Shown piece after piece: positions 18,076 through 26,083 of a DNA stretch of 64,000 bases. The notes under the pieces were generated by a model. The model was given only the letters and a program-made list of their open reading frames with translations, was not told where the DNA came from and did not search any database. A program made the translations under genes and the position numbers. Origin of the DNA: DATJGR01 sp963735085 (GTDB lineage Bacteria > Pseudomonadota > Gammaproteobacteria > Pseudomonadales > Azotimanducaceae). Each line of letters starts with the position of its first letter. Within the stretch, counting starts at the first letter, position 1. Where the stretch lies: contig CAVTJP010000005.1 in assembly GCA_963735085.1 (NCBI GenBank), positions 1,736,001 to 1,800,000 of the forward strand, given 5' to 3'.

Positions 18076-18107
18076 TTGGTGCAATTTAGGCACCAAATGG
18101 GCACCAA
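18076..18107 (+). repeat. TTGGTGC/GCACCAA repeat, copy 2 with extra half-site
   Basis: TTGGTGC (18076-18082) and GCACCAA (18090-18096) reproduce copy 1 exactly in arms and spacing. A further GCACCAA follows at 18101-18107, eleven bases (one helical turn) after the previous one. It lies 67 bp from a tRNA-Phe fragment, as recombinase arm-type sites lie near att cores. Function inferred only. Confidence 0.5.
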
Positions 18108-18173
18108 CGCCACATCGCGCCCCAATGCTGCTGTTGGCGATCCGCGTAAGTAATTGAATCGAAAGGATGTGCA

Positions 18174-18218
18174 TGGTGGCCAGGGCAGAATTGAACTGCC
18201 GACACGCGGATTTTCAGT
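18174..18218 (-). repeat. 45-nt copy of tRNA-Phe 3' end (att-like site)
   Basis: It matches 46 nt of the tRNA-Phe gene (21452-21497) with a single missing G. It covers the CCA end, acceptor 3' strand, T-arm, variable loop and half of the anticodon arm, then diverges. The orientation is the same as the intact tRNA. Together with 14113-14136 this gives three direct repeats, as left by stepwise integration into a tRNA gene. Confidence 0.8.
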
Positions 18219-18581
18219 TGGATTGGACGTTTGAACTAAACAAGCTAAATTAGTCGCTTAGCGCGCTTGCCGATTTCGATACCGTAGTTCAGCGTAGTTC
18301 GGTATGTGTTCAGCGAAAGTTGTATTGGCACAGTTTGGACACATTGGATCCGACAGAGTAGATGTGAATCGGCGAGATGATTTTCTTCACCGATTCCACT
18401 ACAGACCCTTGGAAACCGCGACGGGATGGCCTGGCTTCCCGTTTTGATTTCACCGGCGTCAGCAGATCGCTACAGCCTTTGTCGTCATTTCATCGACCTT
18501 GGATGCGCCTCAACGAATAAACGTGTCGTCACCGTCCGAGTGGTGATGACCGTGGGCATGCGGGCCAATCAGGACGCTGTC
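18219..18581. other. Non-coding stretch beside the tRNA-Phe copy
   Basis: About 360 bp with locally lower GC than the flanks. It includes a GGCACAGTTTGGACACATTGG-like run (18326-18346) loosely resembling the GCACCAA repeats. No supported gene is visible. Confidence 0.4.
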
Positions 18582-18782
18582 TCACCGATGAGCACGCCAA
18601 GCGCCTAGATAGAGCGAGGCTGCGGTGACGACGCCATAGAGGACCATGCCTGCCGCGATGCACGCGCAAACGAAACTCAGCCCGGAGTGGAACCAATGCA
18701 CGCCAGCCATCGCGGCGCCGGCCGCCACCAGGCGACCCCGAATTCGATTCGCTACCAGCAGATCAACGTCGGCCATGGGCAT
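18582..18782 (-). CDS. Possible small membrane protein
   Basis: A 66-residue frame with a short polar start (MADVDLLVANRIRGR) followed by two likely membrane segments (about VAAGAAMAGVHWF and SFVCACIAAGMVLYGVVTAA). No family is recognised, and coding potential is uncertain because the region is degraded. ATG 18773 (MADVDLL) is an alternative start. Confidence 0.3.
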   Translation of the reverse strand: MPMADVDLLVANRIRGRLVAAGAAMAGVHWFHSGLSFVCACIAAGMVLYGVVTAASLYLGAWRAHR

Positions 18783-18872
18783 CGGTGCCGCGCTGCACGC
18801 GCATCGTCAGGACGGATGGATTGGCGATGCTAAACCATCGTTGGCGCCGCTGGATTAGACTTGGGCGTTGCG

Positions 18873-18897
18873 GGTAGTGTCTCACTGAGACACTACC
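18873..18897. repeat. Perfect 12-bp-arm palindrome
   Basis: Arms GGTAGTGTCTCA (18873-18884) and TGAGACACTACC (18886-18897) are perfect inverted repeats around a single C. No T-run follows, so it is not a classical terminator. It may be an operator or two abutting transposon ends; neither is proven. Confidence 0.7.
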
Positions 18898-19028
18898 GCG
18901 TTGTGCTGCATACTGTCGCCTCAGCGTGGCGCGTGCTTCGAAGGCAATTCAGACACGCGAGATTTCGGGGGTCGAATTCACCGTACGCGGCGTCGTCCGA
19001 ATTCACTTTCGCGCTCACCGTCCTTGCT

Positions 19029-19091
19029 CGTTGGTGCTCGACACCGGTACCGTCCGCAATATAGAAGTGCCGTTTGAACTTCCTATGCTCG
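19029..19091 (+). repeat. About 62-bp inverted repeat, left copy
   Basis: This segment matches the reverse complement of 20293-20355 with roughly 87 percent identity by eye. Both copies can encode LDTGTVRN, EV and PML-like residues. The pair flanks the SOUL gene and a hydrolase fragment. It may be a duplicated gene fragment or the ends of an old mobile unit. Confidence 0.65.
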
Positions 19092-19251
19092 AATGCGGTG
19101 AGAAAATCGCGCTGACCTGCTCGTACGCTGCTGCCGACATGCAGCGGGACCAACAGGACTTGCTCGTCTGATCCGATCTAGCGTCCGATCAACCACTCGA
19201 GGAGGCGTTCGACACGCCGTTCTGACGAATTTATAGAGGCTTACGACACCC

Positions 19252-19875
19252 ATGCGCACCGTACTGTTCATCGTCGTATCCGTCGGAGCCTTCTTCGGAG
19301 TCCGTCCCGCAATGGCCATCGAAGAACCGAGTTACGCGGTCGTTCGCTCCGCGGACGGCTACGAGCTGCGCGACTATCCTGCCTACTGCGTGGCGCAGAC
19401 CGAGGTGACCGCAACACAATCCGAAGCCGGTAACGCCGGTTTCCGCATCCTCGCGAAGTACATCTTCGGCGGGAACACCACAAACTCTTCGATTGCGATG
19501 ACCGCGCCCGTGGTCCAGGCACCATCCGAAACGATCGCGATGACAGCACCGGTGACCCAAGAACCGGGCTCTGGTTCCGGCCGCTATGTTGTGGCATTCA
19601 CGATGCCATCGAAATACACCCTGGAAACGCTGCCCAAGCCGAACGACGATCGGGTCCGCTTGCGTGAGGTGGGCGAGCGCATCGTGGCCGTTCGCGTCTA
19701 TGGTGGCGGCTGGTCACTCGCGCGTTACGAGAAGGAACTCGCTGCCCTTCGCACGGCGCTGGCCCGCGATGCGCTCGTCCCGATCGGCGAACCCCAGTGG
19801 GCGCGCTACAACGCGCCGTTCAGTCTGCCCTTCATGCGGCGCAATGAAATCTGGTTGCAGGTCGATCGGCACTAG
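19252..19875 (+). CDS. SOUL-family heme-binding protein
   Basis: A 207-residue exported protein. It has a signal peptide (residues 1-22, ending PAMA), then the SOUL/HEBP fold marked by YAVVRSADGYELRDYPAY, IAKYIFGG-like FRILAKYIFGGN, the duplicated SIAMTAPV/TIAMTAPV motif, the MPSKYTLETLPKPND segment and the C-terminal ARYNAPFSLPFMRRNEIWLQV. Bacterial SOUL proteins bind heme or tetrapyrroles; the biological role is unclear. It is an intact gene inside the island, bounded by the 62-bp inverted repeats. Confidence 0.88.
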   Translation: MRTVLFIVVSVGAFFGVRPAMAIEEPSYAVVRSADGYELRDYPAYCVAQTEVTATQSEAGNAGFRILAKYIFGGNTTNSSIAMTAPVVQAPSETIAMTAPVTQEPGSGSGRYVVAFTMPSKYTLETLPKPNDDRVRLREVGERIVAVRVYGGGWSLARYEKELAALRTALARDALVPIGEPQWARYNAPFSLPFMRRNEIWLQVDRH

Positions 19876-20008
19876 CCATTGGACTTCGTGGCGAAGCTCG
19901 CTGCGTTGGTGCCGCCTACCGTCGTCACAACGCGCTGACGGTTTTACACTGTCGGTGAGGCAAATTTGTGTCAATTAGGGATGTATCGATGTTGCCGGTC
20001 GCCGATCG

Positions 20009-20284
20009 ATGGTTGGAACGCCGGTCGATGAGTGCGGATCTGACGCTGCTGACGGAGAGCGGGCGGACCTTGCAGTCCCGTTCGTGCTGGTCGGCGAGTC
20101 GTTCGGCGTTCCCGTCGTGAGGCGTTTTGCCATCTTGAATCCGACACAGGTCGTGGGCGTCGTGTTGGTCGATGCGGCGGAAGAAGGTGTTGCGTTCGGA
20201 ACGTTGATGAACGAGTTCGTCGACGCAAATGAACGAACCGGTCGGGCACGCGAGCCGCAAGCGTGCGCTCGACGAAACCCGTGA
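20009..20284 (+). pseudogene. Alpha/beta hydrolase fragment
   Basis: Residues PFVLVGESFGVPVVRRFAILNPTQVVGVVLVDAAEEGVAFGTLMNEF (about 20075-20220) match the nucleophile elbow and following strand of an alpha/beta hydrolase, with Ser in the GESFG motif. Neither the N-terminal strands nor the Asp/His part of the triad can be found, so it is a remnant. It ends just before the right inverted-repeat copy. Confidence 0.6.
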
Positions 20285-20292
20285 GTAAGTCG

Positions 20293-20355
20293 CGAGCATA
20301 GGAATTTCAAACTGCACCTCCGCATTGCGGACGGTACCGGTGTCGAGCATCAACT
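20293..20355 (-). repeat. About 62-bp inverted repeat, right copy
   Basis: Reverse-complement counterpart of 19029-19091, with about eight mismatches over 62 bp counted by eye. The core GCTCGACACCGGTACCGTCC is identical in both copies. Confidence 0.65.
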
Positions 20356-20466
20356 CGCTGTGGTGCTGCTGCCGCGCACGGACCTCATGGATTCTGGCAG
20401 GGCGCGCGCGTAACACGCAGCCTCGTATGACAGTACGATGGCGTCTCGTAATCACTGGACCCGATC

Positions 20467-20877
20467 ATGCTGCCAACCGATCTTCTGTCCGCGGCTTTGC
20501 CACTTCGCATCTCGGTGCAGGCGCGACGCGGGCCGCTGATCGTCCCGCTCTGGTTTCACTGGGACGGCGAGCGGTTCTGGTGTGCGAGCCAAGTCGACGC
20601 CGCCGTCGTCGGCGCGTTGCACGACACGCCGCGCTGCGCCTTCGACCTGTCTACCAACGACATGCCGTATCGCGGCATCAGGGGACGCGGTGACGTGCAC
20701 ATACGGCCTGAGCTGGGCGGCGTCACGCTCGATCGGCTGATCGATCGCTATCGCGTCGATCGCGGCAGCAAGCTCGCGAAGTGGCTGCTGTCACGCCGTG
20801 CAAGCGAAGTCGCCATCGAGATCACGCCCACGTGGCAAACGGGTTGGGACTACTCGGAGCGCATGGCGCAGCGTTAG
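20467..20877 (+). CDS. PPOX-class split-barrel protein 2
   Basis: A 136-residue protein starting at ATG 20467. The pattern ALPLRISVQARRGPLIVPLWFHWDGERFWCAS and CAFDLSTNDMPYRGIRGRGDVHI is that of small pyridoxamine-phosphate-oxidase/F420-binding proteins, in which the PYRG(I/V)RGRG segment contacts the cofactor phosphate. An oxidoreductase or chaperone-like flavin binder is possible; the substrate is unknown. It differs clearly from the PPOX protein at 9430. It appears intact. Confidence 0.8.
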   Translation: MLPTDLLSAALPLRISVQARRGPLIVPLWFHWDGERFWCASQVDAAVVGALHDTPRCAFDLSTNDMPYRGIRGRGDVHIRPELGGVTLDRLIDRYRVDRGSKLAKWLLSRRASEVAIEITPTWQTGWDYSERMAQR

Positions 20878-21165
20878 TTCTCGAACAACCCTGTCGGCGA
20901 ATCCAGCGACGTTGGCGTATCGATCGGAGACGGCATCGGCACGGCCCACTGCACCGCTTTGCGCAGCACGCGCGCGATCACCGGATCGTGGCTATTAACG
21001 TCGTGTCTGGTCTGAATCACGTTCACGCTCAGAAAAGTCCTTAACCGCGTGTCCGGGAAAATGGGGGATCATCAGAGATCTATGTTGGGTTACCGCTGCA
21101 ATATCTTGACGGTATCGCAAACCGGGGTCGAGAATCCCGAGTTGCGCCGCTTCGGGAGATTCCTG

Positions 21166-21408
21166 GTGAACGGAGCCATTCGGCTGCTCTTCGCGGTCCT
21201 GATCATCATGCCCGCGTGCGTTGTCGCGGAGCCGGTCGAAACCGAGATGGCTGGGGTCACTGTCGAACTGCTTGAGCTGCGCCAGGCCGGTGGCGTGATG
21301 CGCCTGGCCATACGCTATGCGAACACCACGGACACGGAGGTCCGCTTCAGTGAACCCGTTTCCTACGGCGCGATCGCATTGGATTGGCACAAGACAGACA
21401 CAATCTAA
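21166..21408 (+). CDS. Short exported hypothetical protein, perhaps truncated
   Basis: A GTG start at 21166, with GGGAGA nine bases upstream, gives 80 residues: a signal peptide (NGAIRLLFAVLIIMPACVVAEP) and a short beta-rich domain (GVTVELLELRQAGGVMRLAIRYANTTDTEVRFSEPV). The domain ends abruptly with IALDWHKTDTI 44 bp before the tRNA-Phe 3' end, which suggests loss of a C-terminal part at the insertion border. The frame is open to 21049 but the start there is less likely. Family not named. Confidence 0.5.
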   Translation: MNGAIRLLFAVLIIMPACVVAEPVETEMAGVTVELLELRQAGGVMRLAIRYANTTDTEVRFSEPVSYGAIALDWHKTDTI

Positions 21409-21451
21409 CGGGTTTGTGAAGGCGCGAAGTCGCGCAACCTACTGATTCCCT

Positions 21452-21527
<76 letters not shown>

Positions 21528-21607
21528 CGGAGGACAAAATTGAAAACCGACTCCACACAATCGCCCAGCGAAATGGAGCGAAGACGTGCCGGTCGCAAGC
21601 GGGCGGT

Positions 21608-21636
21608 ATTAAATCGACTGCCCCCAACCCCGTCAA
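21608..21636 (-). promoter_or_regulatory. Probable sigma-70 promoter of tRNA-Phe
   Basis: On the minus strand, TTGACG (-35, 21631-21636) and TTTAAT (-10, 21608-21613) are 17 bp apart. They lie about 80 bp before the tRNA start and just after the yggX stop. A GC-rich stretch follows the -10 box. Confidence 0.6.
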
Positions 21637-21646
21637 GGCAACACCC

Positions 21647-21922
21647 TCAGGATTTCGTCGGCGGCACATAGCCTTCGGCGCTCTCGACTTCGGCATTGCT
21701 CAAGAACCTGTGCATTTGATCTGCCAGGTACTTGCGTGCGTCTGGGTCGATCAAGCTCAGATGCTTTTCGTTGATCAACATCGTCTGGTGCTTTTGCCAT
21801 TCGCTCCAGGCTTGTTTGGAGACGGTCTGGTAGATCTCCAGGCCGCGTGCGCCAGGTAGTGGCGGTGCATCGAGACCTTCCAGTTCTTTTTGATACTTGC
21901 GGCAGAAGACCAGTCTAGTCAC
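21647..21922 (-). CDS. yggX: Fe(2+)-trafficking protein YggX
   Basis: A 91-residue small acidic protein. The family start TRLVFCRKYQKELEGLDAPPLPGARG includes the conserved Cys, and ISKQAW-like VSKQAWSEWQKHQTMLINEKHLSL plus a C-terminal helix complete it; the length is standard. YggX protects iron-sulfur proteins from oxidation and may take part in iron trafficking. Its start overlaps the mutY stop by four bases, the conserved mutY-yggX arrangement, which fits MutY's own 4Fe-4S cluster. Confidence 0.95.
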   Translation of the reverse strand: MTRLVFCRKYQKELEGLDAPPLPGARGLEIYQTVSKQAWSEWQKHQTMLINEKHLSLIDPDARKYLADQMHRFLSNAEVESAEGYVPPTKS

Positions 21923-22983
21923 AGCGCAGCTGCCGTCGAGTGAGTAAGGGCCAACAGTTTAACGGCAACGGCAGAAAGCCCAAGCGGTTCATTGTCACTT
22001 GAGCCATGCCAGCGCCAGCGATCGTCATCTGAGACCTGCTGCGTCGGCGCGGACACGTCGATCCGAAGCGGTTCGATGTCCAAGTGGAAGTGTGTGAATG
22101 TGTGCCGGAATGCGGGAGGTTGGTGCAGTGCGACAGTGCTTGATGACCGCAGCCCGATCTCGTCAAGCATTTGATCCACGCGGTAGTCTGCGGCGCGTTC
22201 GGGCGGAGTCCATAGCCCACCCCAGATTCCGGTTGGTGGCCGACGCTCGAGCAGGCAACGTCCCGTCGGATCGACCAACAGGTACATTCGTGCGCGCTTG
22301 ACCGGGAGCGTCTTCCGCGGTCTCGGTGCTGGGTAGCAGGCGACTGAATCGCGGATGTACGCCGCGCAGCGCGTGGCGATGGGGCATTGTGCGCAACGCG
22401 GTTTGCTGCGTGTACACAGGGTGGCGCCGAGGTCCATGATTCCTTGTGTGTAGTCGCCAACGCGCGCATGTGGCGTGTGCGCTTCGGCATGACTCCATAG
22501 CGATTCACTGATCAGGCGCTCGGCGGGATACCCGGATACAGCCAAAAAGCGAGCCAACACGCGTTTGACGTTACCGTCGAGAATCGGTGCGCGGATGCTG
22601 TATCCGGCGGCGAGAATCGCGCCGGCCGTGGAGCGGCCGATGCCGGGCAGTGCCATCAGCGCTTCGAGCGTACGCGGTAACTCGGATTTGTGTGCTGTGA
22701 CGATATGCCTGGCTGCAGCGTGCAGGTTGCGTCCGCGCGCGTAGTATCCGAGGCCCGTCCACAGGTGCAGCACTTCGTCGATCTCTGCACGCGCCAGCGC
22801 GTCGACGTTGGGAAAACGCGCAACGAACCGCTCGAAGTACGGCATGACGGTCGCTACTTGCGTCTGCTGCAGCATCACTTCGGATATCCACACGCGATAT
22901 GGCGAGCGCGGGTGCTGCCACGGCAGATCTTTGCGTCCGTGCGTATCGAACCACTCGATTATTTGATCGGATAGCCACGTCAC
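21919..22983 (-). CDS. mutY: Adenine DNA glycosylase MutY
   Basis: A 354-residue base-excision enzyme removing A opposite 8-oxoG. The EndoIII core has SEVMLQQTQV (catalytic Glu about 35), the helix-hairpin-helix LMALPGIGRSTAGAIL, catalytic Asp in ILDGNVKRVL, and a 4Fe-4S loop CTRSKPRCAQCPIATRC. A C-terminal NUDIX-like domain (YLLVDPTGRCLLERRPPTGIWGGLW) recognises 8-oxoG. It lies three bases after the AsmA-like gene and overlaps yggX, so it is co-transcribed. Confidence 0.96.
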   Translation of the reverse strand: MTWLSDQIIEWFDTHGRKDLPWQHPRSPYRVWISEVMLQQTQVATVMPYFERFVARFPNVDALARAEIDEVLHLWTGLGYYARGRNLHAAARHIVTAHKSELPRTLEALMALPGIGRSTAGAILAAGYSIRAPILDGNVKRVLARFLAVSGYPAERLISESLWSHAEAHTPHARVGDYTQGIMDLGATLCTRSKPRCAQCPIATRCAAYIRDSVACYPAPRPRKTLPVKRARMYLLVDPTGRCLLERRPPTGIWGGLWTPPERAADYRVDQMLDEIGLRSSSTVALHQPPAFRHTFTHFHLDIEPLRIDVSAPTQQVSDDDRWRWHGSSDNEPLGLSAVAVKLLALTHSTAAAL

Positions 22984-22986
22984 GTG

Positions 22987-25080
22987 TCAGGGCGACTTCG
23001 GTTTCGAGTGATTGCCTTTGTTCAGCATCTCGAGCAGCGAACGGGCAGCATCGCGATATTCCGCGGGCACCTTTTCGTCGATCGCCTTGTCGAGTTTCTT
23101 CTTCATCTCAGGGTCTTGCCCGGACAGGGCGCGCGCAACGAGTTGGCGCGTGCCGTCTTCGTCGGCACCGCATCTCGGCGACGCAATCGAGCCTTTGCAG
23201 CGGATTGGCAACGGCAGGCCCGTCATCGTTGAGTTCACCTTGAAGCTGGCGTACTTCGGATCATCGTTCACCGTCACCGTTGCGCGCAGATCCATGTCGT
23301 CGGCGAGCAGGTCGACTTTGCCCTGCGCTTTCAGGGTCAGATTGTCGAGCGCAACATCGATGCTCTGTTGCTGGCCCTTCGTGTCCCAGACGCCGGTGAA
23401 ACGTTTGTATTTCAATCGATCGGGCCACTTTTCAACCTTATCGGTGCCGCCGGCGATTTTGGCGACTGCCAGTGCGGCATCCTTGATCTGCGCGACGTTG
23501 ATGATGCCCTGACCGCCGTCGAACGTGGTATGGCCGGTCAATGATGAAATCAGTTCGCGTGCAGTGTTACCACGCATACTCATTTCACCGCTCGCGAGAA
23601 TCGATGCAATCCAATCGTATTTTTCGCCGTGCCACGCCATCAGAGCCTGGCTGTCGACGTGGTCCATCTTCGGCGTCAGCGTCCATTGCGGTGCGTTGCC
23701 GTTTGCGTCGATTTTCAGTTGGGTGGATGCGGTGCCGCCGAAGAAATGCGGCAGATTGATTGCAGTGTTGCTAACACCCGCCGCATTGCTGGACGCAATC
23801 GTCGCGTTGCGGAATGTTGCCCCATCCTGCACCAGTTCGCCGATGGCGAGCTTGCCGTCCCAATCGTTCGTGCGTATCGCTTCCAGTGGCAGCAACGCTT
23901 CATCGAGCGACGGGTCGACCGAAACCGGTGGCGCCGCGAACGCAACGGTTGCAAACGAACCGGCGCCGAGCGAGGCGACCGCCGTTCTGCTCGATGGCAC
24001 GATGAAGCGGTCGGTCGCCAGATCGAAGCTGATATGTGGCCGGTTGGTCAGCGTAGCGCCGATCTTGCCCGTCACCAGTGCCGCGCCGTAACGCAGTTCT
24101 GCATTCGCCAAATCCACGCGGTCGACCGTCGCAGTGAACGCAGCCTTCACACCAACCGGCACATCGAGATGGGTGCGAAACGTAGCTGCCACGCTGTCGA
24201 GCGATTGTTGGGGTAGGTCCAAATGGCCGCTGACTTGCGGCGATTTCAGCAGGTCGACTGCGGCGACATCGAACGTTGCGGACACCTTGCCAAGGTCGAG
24301 GTGCGCGTTTTGCAGATCGGCTGTACCGGCAGCCGTATTCATATGCGCGGTGCCCGTCAAACGAAACGAGGGACCGGGGTTACCGTACGCGCCATTGATG
24401 TCAATGTCGTCGATCTGCCATTTGGCAACGCCTGCATCGAAAGTCAGTGCGGCTGCGATCGTCAACGGAATTTCAAGCTGCGCATCCTTGACCACGAGCC
24501 TTGCGTGCAGTGGAAAACGGCGCGCCGGCGCGATGCCTTTCATCTGCAACGCATCGATGGTGACTTGTGTTGATTCGGCGTCGTGGGTGTAGTCGATCAC
24601 CGCGTCATCGAGTGTAAAGCGGTCAACAAGCCAGGGCGTCGCTGAGTCCGCTGCGCGGGGCGGTGGTATTGGCAGTGGCGGGACTGGCGTGCCCTTCTGC
24701 CCCGGCGGCATCCAGTTCGCGACATTGCCATGTTCGACGAGGTGCGCCCGCAAGCCGTTTATCGCGATGCCCTGAATCGCCAGCTTCGGGTTGCGCGACA
24801 ACAGTGGCAGTATGTCGGCGTCGAGCCGCAGTTCGTGGGCGGAGAGCAACGGTTGCGCAGGTTGTGCTGTCCAGTCCGCGGTCACATCCTCCGCGACCAG
24901 CTGCACCGGCGGCCACAGGCGCCATTTGAGGTTGCCGCGGATGGTTACGGTGAGGCCGGTGTGTGACTGGATCAGTTCGACGATTTGGGGTTTGTAGCGG
25001 TTGGCATCGGCCAGCAGCCACCACACCACGCCGGCGGCCGATATCAGAACGAGTAGCGTGATCAGCAGGATTTTGCGCAT
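22987..25080 (-). CDS. AsmA family protein
   Basis: A 697-residue AsmA-like envelope protein. Residues 1-25 form an N-terminal signal anchor (LLITLLVLISAAGVVWWLL). The AsmA N-terminal domain follows (RYKPQIVELIQSHTGLTVTIRGNLKWRLWPPVQL). A long beta-rich body leads to the C-terminal AsmA_2 region with GQGIINVAQIKDA and LDNLTLKAQGKVDLLADDMDLRATV. AsmA-like proteins are thought to move or organise lipids between the membranes. It sits directly upstream of mutY, the usual gammaproteobacterial context. Confidence 0.92.
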   Translation of the reverse strand: MRKILLITLLVLISAAGVVWWLLADANRYKPQIVELIQSHTGLTVTIRGNLKWRLWPPVQLVAEDVTADWTAQPAQPLLSAHELRLDADILPLLSRNPKLAIQGIAINGLRAHLVEHGNVANWMPPGQKGTPVPPLPIPPPRAADSATPWLVDRFTLDDAVIDYTHDAESTQVTIDALQMKGIAPARRFPLHARLVVKDAQLEIPLTIAAALTFDAGVAKWQIDDIDINGAYGNPGPSFRLTGTAHMNTAAGTADLQNAHLDLGKVSATFDVAAVDLLKSPQVSGHLDLPQQSLDSVAATFRTHLDVPVGVKAAFTATVDRVDLANAELRYGAALVTGKIGATLTNRPHISFDLATDRFIVPSSRTAVASLGAGSFATVAFAAPPVSVDPSLDEALLPLEAIRTNDWDGKLAIGELVQDGATFRNATIASSNAAGVSNTAINLPHFFGGTASTQLKIDANGNAPQWTLTPKMDHVDSQALMAWHGEKYDWIASILASGEMSMRGNTARELISSLTGHTTFDGGQGIINVAQIKDAALAVAKIAGGTDKVEKWPDRLKYKRFTGVWDTKGQQQSIDVALDNLTLKAQGKVDLLADDMDLRATVTVNDDPKYASFKVNSTMTGLPLPIRCKGSIASPRCGADEDGTRQLVARALSGQDPEMKKKLDKAIDEKVPAEYRDAARSLLEMLNKGNHSKPKSP

Positions 25081-25170
25081 GCCGCGCAGTATACGGGAAC
25101 GCGTAGTAGAACCGCTTCGGCGGCCGACCTTGTCAGGCGCACGAACCGCGCGTGAGCTGAGTGCCGGCAG

Positions 25171-25527
25171 CTAAGCCCGGCGCGGATTCGCGGTTACATT
25201 CGGAACATCGCTGACCTTGCGCACCCAATGACGCACGTGCAGCCAGCGTGGCCATCTAAAACTCAGTTCGCCTTGGCGGCGACACGACGCGGTGTATCGC
25301 TGCAGGCTCTGATCGGCTTCGCGGTGGGTTGAATAGGGTCCCATCGTGGTGTTGCCGCGAATTCGGAAATACCAGTTGCCGTCCGGCTGTTGAAATATGC
25401 GCTCCGATTGCATGACTGAAGCACCCTCGTTGATTGCGAGCGGGTTGATTGCGAGTTGAGTGGTTACCGGTGTTTCGAACGAGTCCTTTGAAGGCGTATC
25501 GGACGATGTGTTTGTCAACGAATTCAT
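25171..25527 (-). CDS. DUF6316-like small protein
   Basis: The likely start ATG 25527 (MNSLTNTSS) gives 118 residues. The centre ERIFQQPDGNWYFRIRGNTTMGPYSTHREADQSLQRYTASC is the recognisable domain: a short Trp/Tyr-rich module found in some gammaproteobacterial proteins. The N-terminus is polar and unstructured. The C-terminus is basic (RWPRWLHVRHWVRK). A later start at MQSERIF is possible. Function unknown. Confidence 0.6.
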   Translation of the reverse strand: MNSLTNTSSDTPSKDSFETPVTTQLAINPLAINEGASVMQSERIFQQPDGNWYFRIRGNTTMGPYSTHREADQSLQRYTASCRRQGELSFRWPRWLHVRHWVRKVSDVPNVTANPRRA

Positions 25528-25609
25528 TGCAGCACAGGCTCCCGTTTGTATTGTGCCAACCTTGTAAAGGACGGTAGGCTGATCGCAAGTTGCGACACTG
25601 TGATGAACG

Positions 25610-26005
25610 ATGGCTGATGTTGGAGTCTGGCAACCGCAAGAGGTGCCGTTGGATTCGATCACGCTCGCGCGACTGTCCGACGTGGCGGATTCGTTAGATG
25701 AACCCGACCTGGGATTGTCTGCGGGGCAGGTATTGAATTGGGCGGCTCTGATGAAGCTCCCGGACGATGTTTGGACGCCGCTGCTCGAGCAGGAACCCGA
25801 CTCGCGTCTGATTCGACTGGTGAAGGCGCTTACGGTCGCCGAGATGCGGCTGCCCGGATGGGAAGCTGGGGCGCGCTCGCCGGTCATCACCATCGTGCGT
25901 GAGTTGCGGCGCCGCAACGCCTATCCGAAAGACCTCACGCCATGGATCAAGGCGCATACGACAAATCGGTTTCTGCCACACGGCAGCCTGCTTGACCGCC
26001 TGTAA
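25610..26005 (+). CDS. Conserved hypothetical protein upstream of hisB
   Basis: A 131-residue soluble protein with no signal or membrane segment. The well-ordered C-terminus (VITIVRELRRRNAYPKDLTPWIKAHTTNRFLPHGSLLDRL) and a helical middle (KLPDDVWTPLLEQEPDSRLIRLVKALTVAEMRLPGW) look like a real protein. I cannot name a family or function. It lies 78 bp before hisB on the same strand, with a separate promoter-like sequence between. Confidence 0.6.
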   Translation: MADVGVWQPQEVPLDSITLARLSDVADSLDEPDLGLSAGQVLNWAALMKLPDDVWTPLLEQEPDSRLIRLVKALTVAEMRLPGWEAGARSPVITIVRELRRRNAYPKDLTPWIKAHTTNRFLPHGSLLDRL

Positions 26006-26040
26006 CGGATATCGCGAAGGATAGGTCGCCCCGGCGGCGC

Positions 26041-26049
26041 TGCTATACT
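26041..26049 (+). promoter_or_regulatory. Extended -10 promoter before hisB
   Basis: TGC immediately followed by TATACT forms an extended -10 element, followed by the GC-rich discriminator GCGCGGCC. No good -35 is seen. It lies about 35 bp upstream of hisB ATG. Confidence 0.5.
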
Positions 26050-26083
26050 GCGCGGCCTTTCAGCAACCTGCTGAGGACGACGC

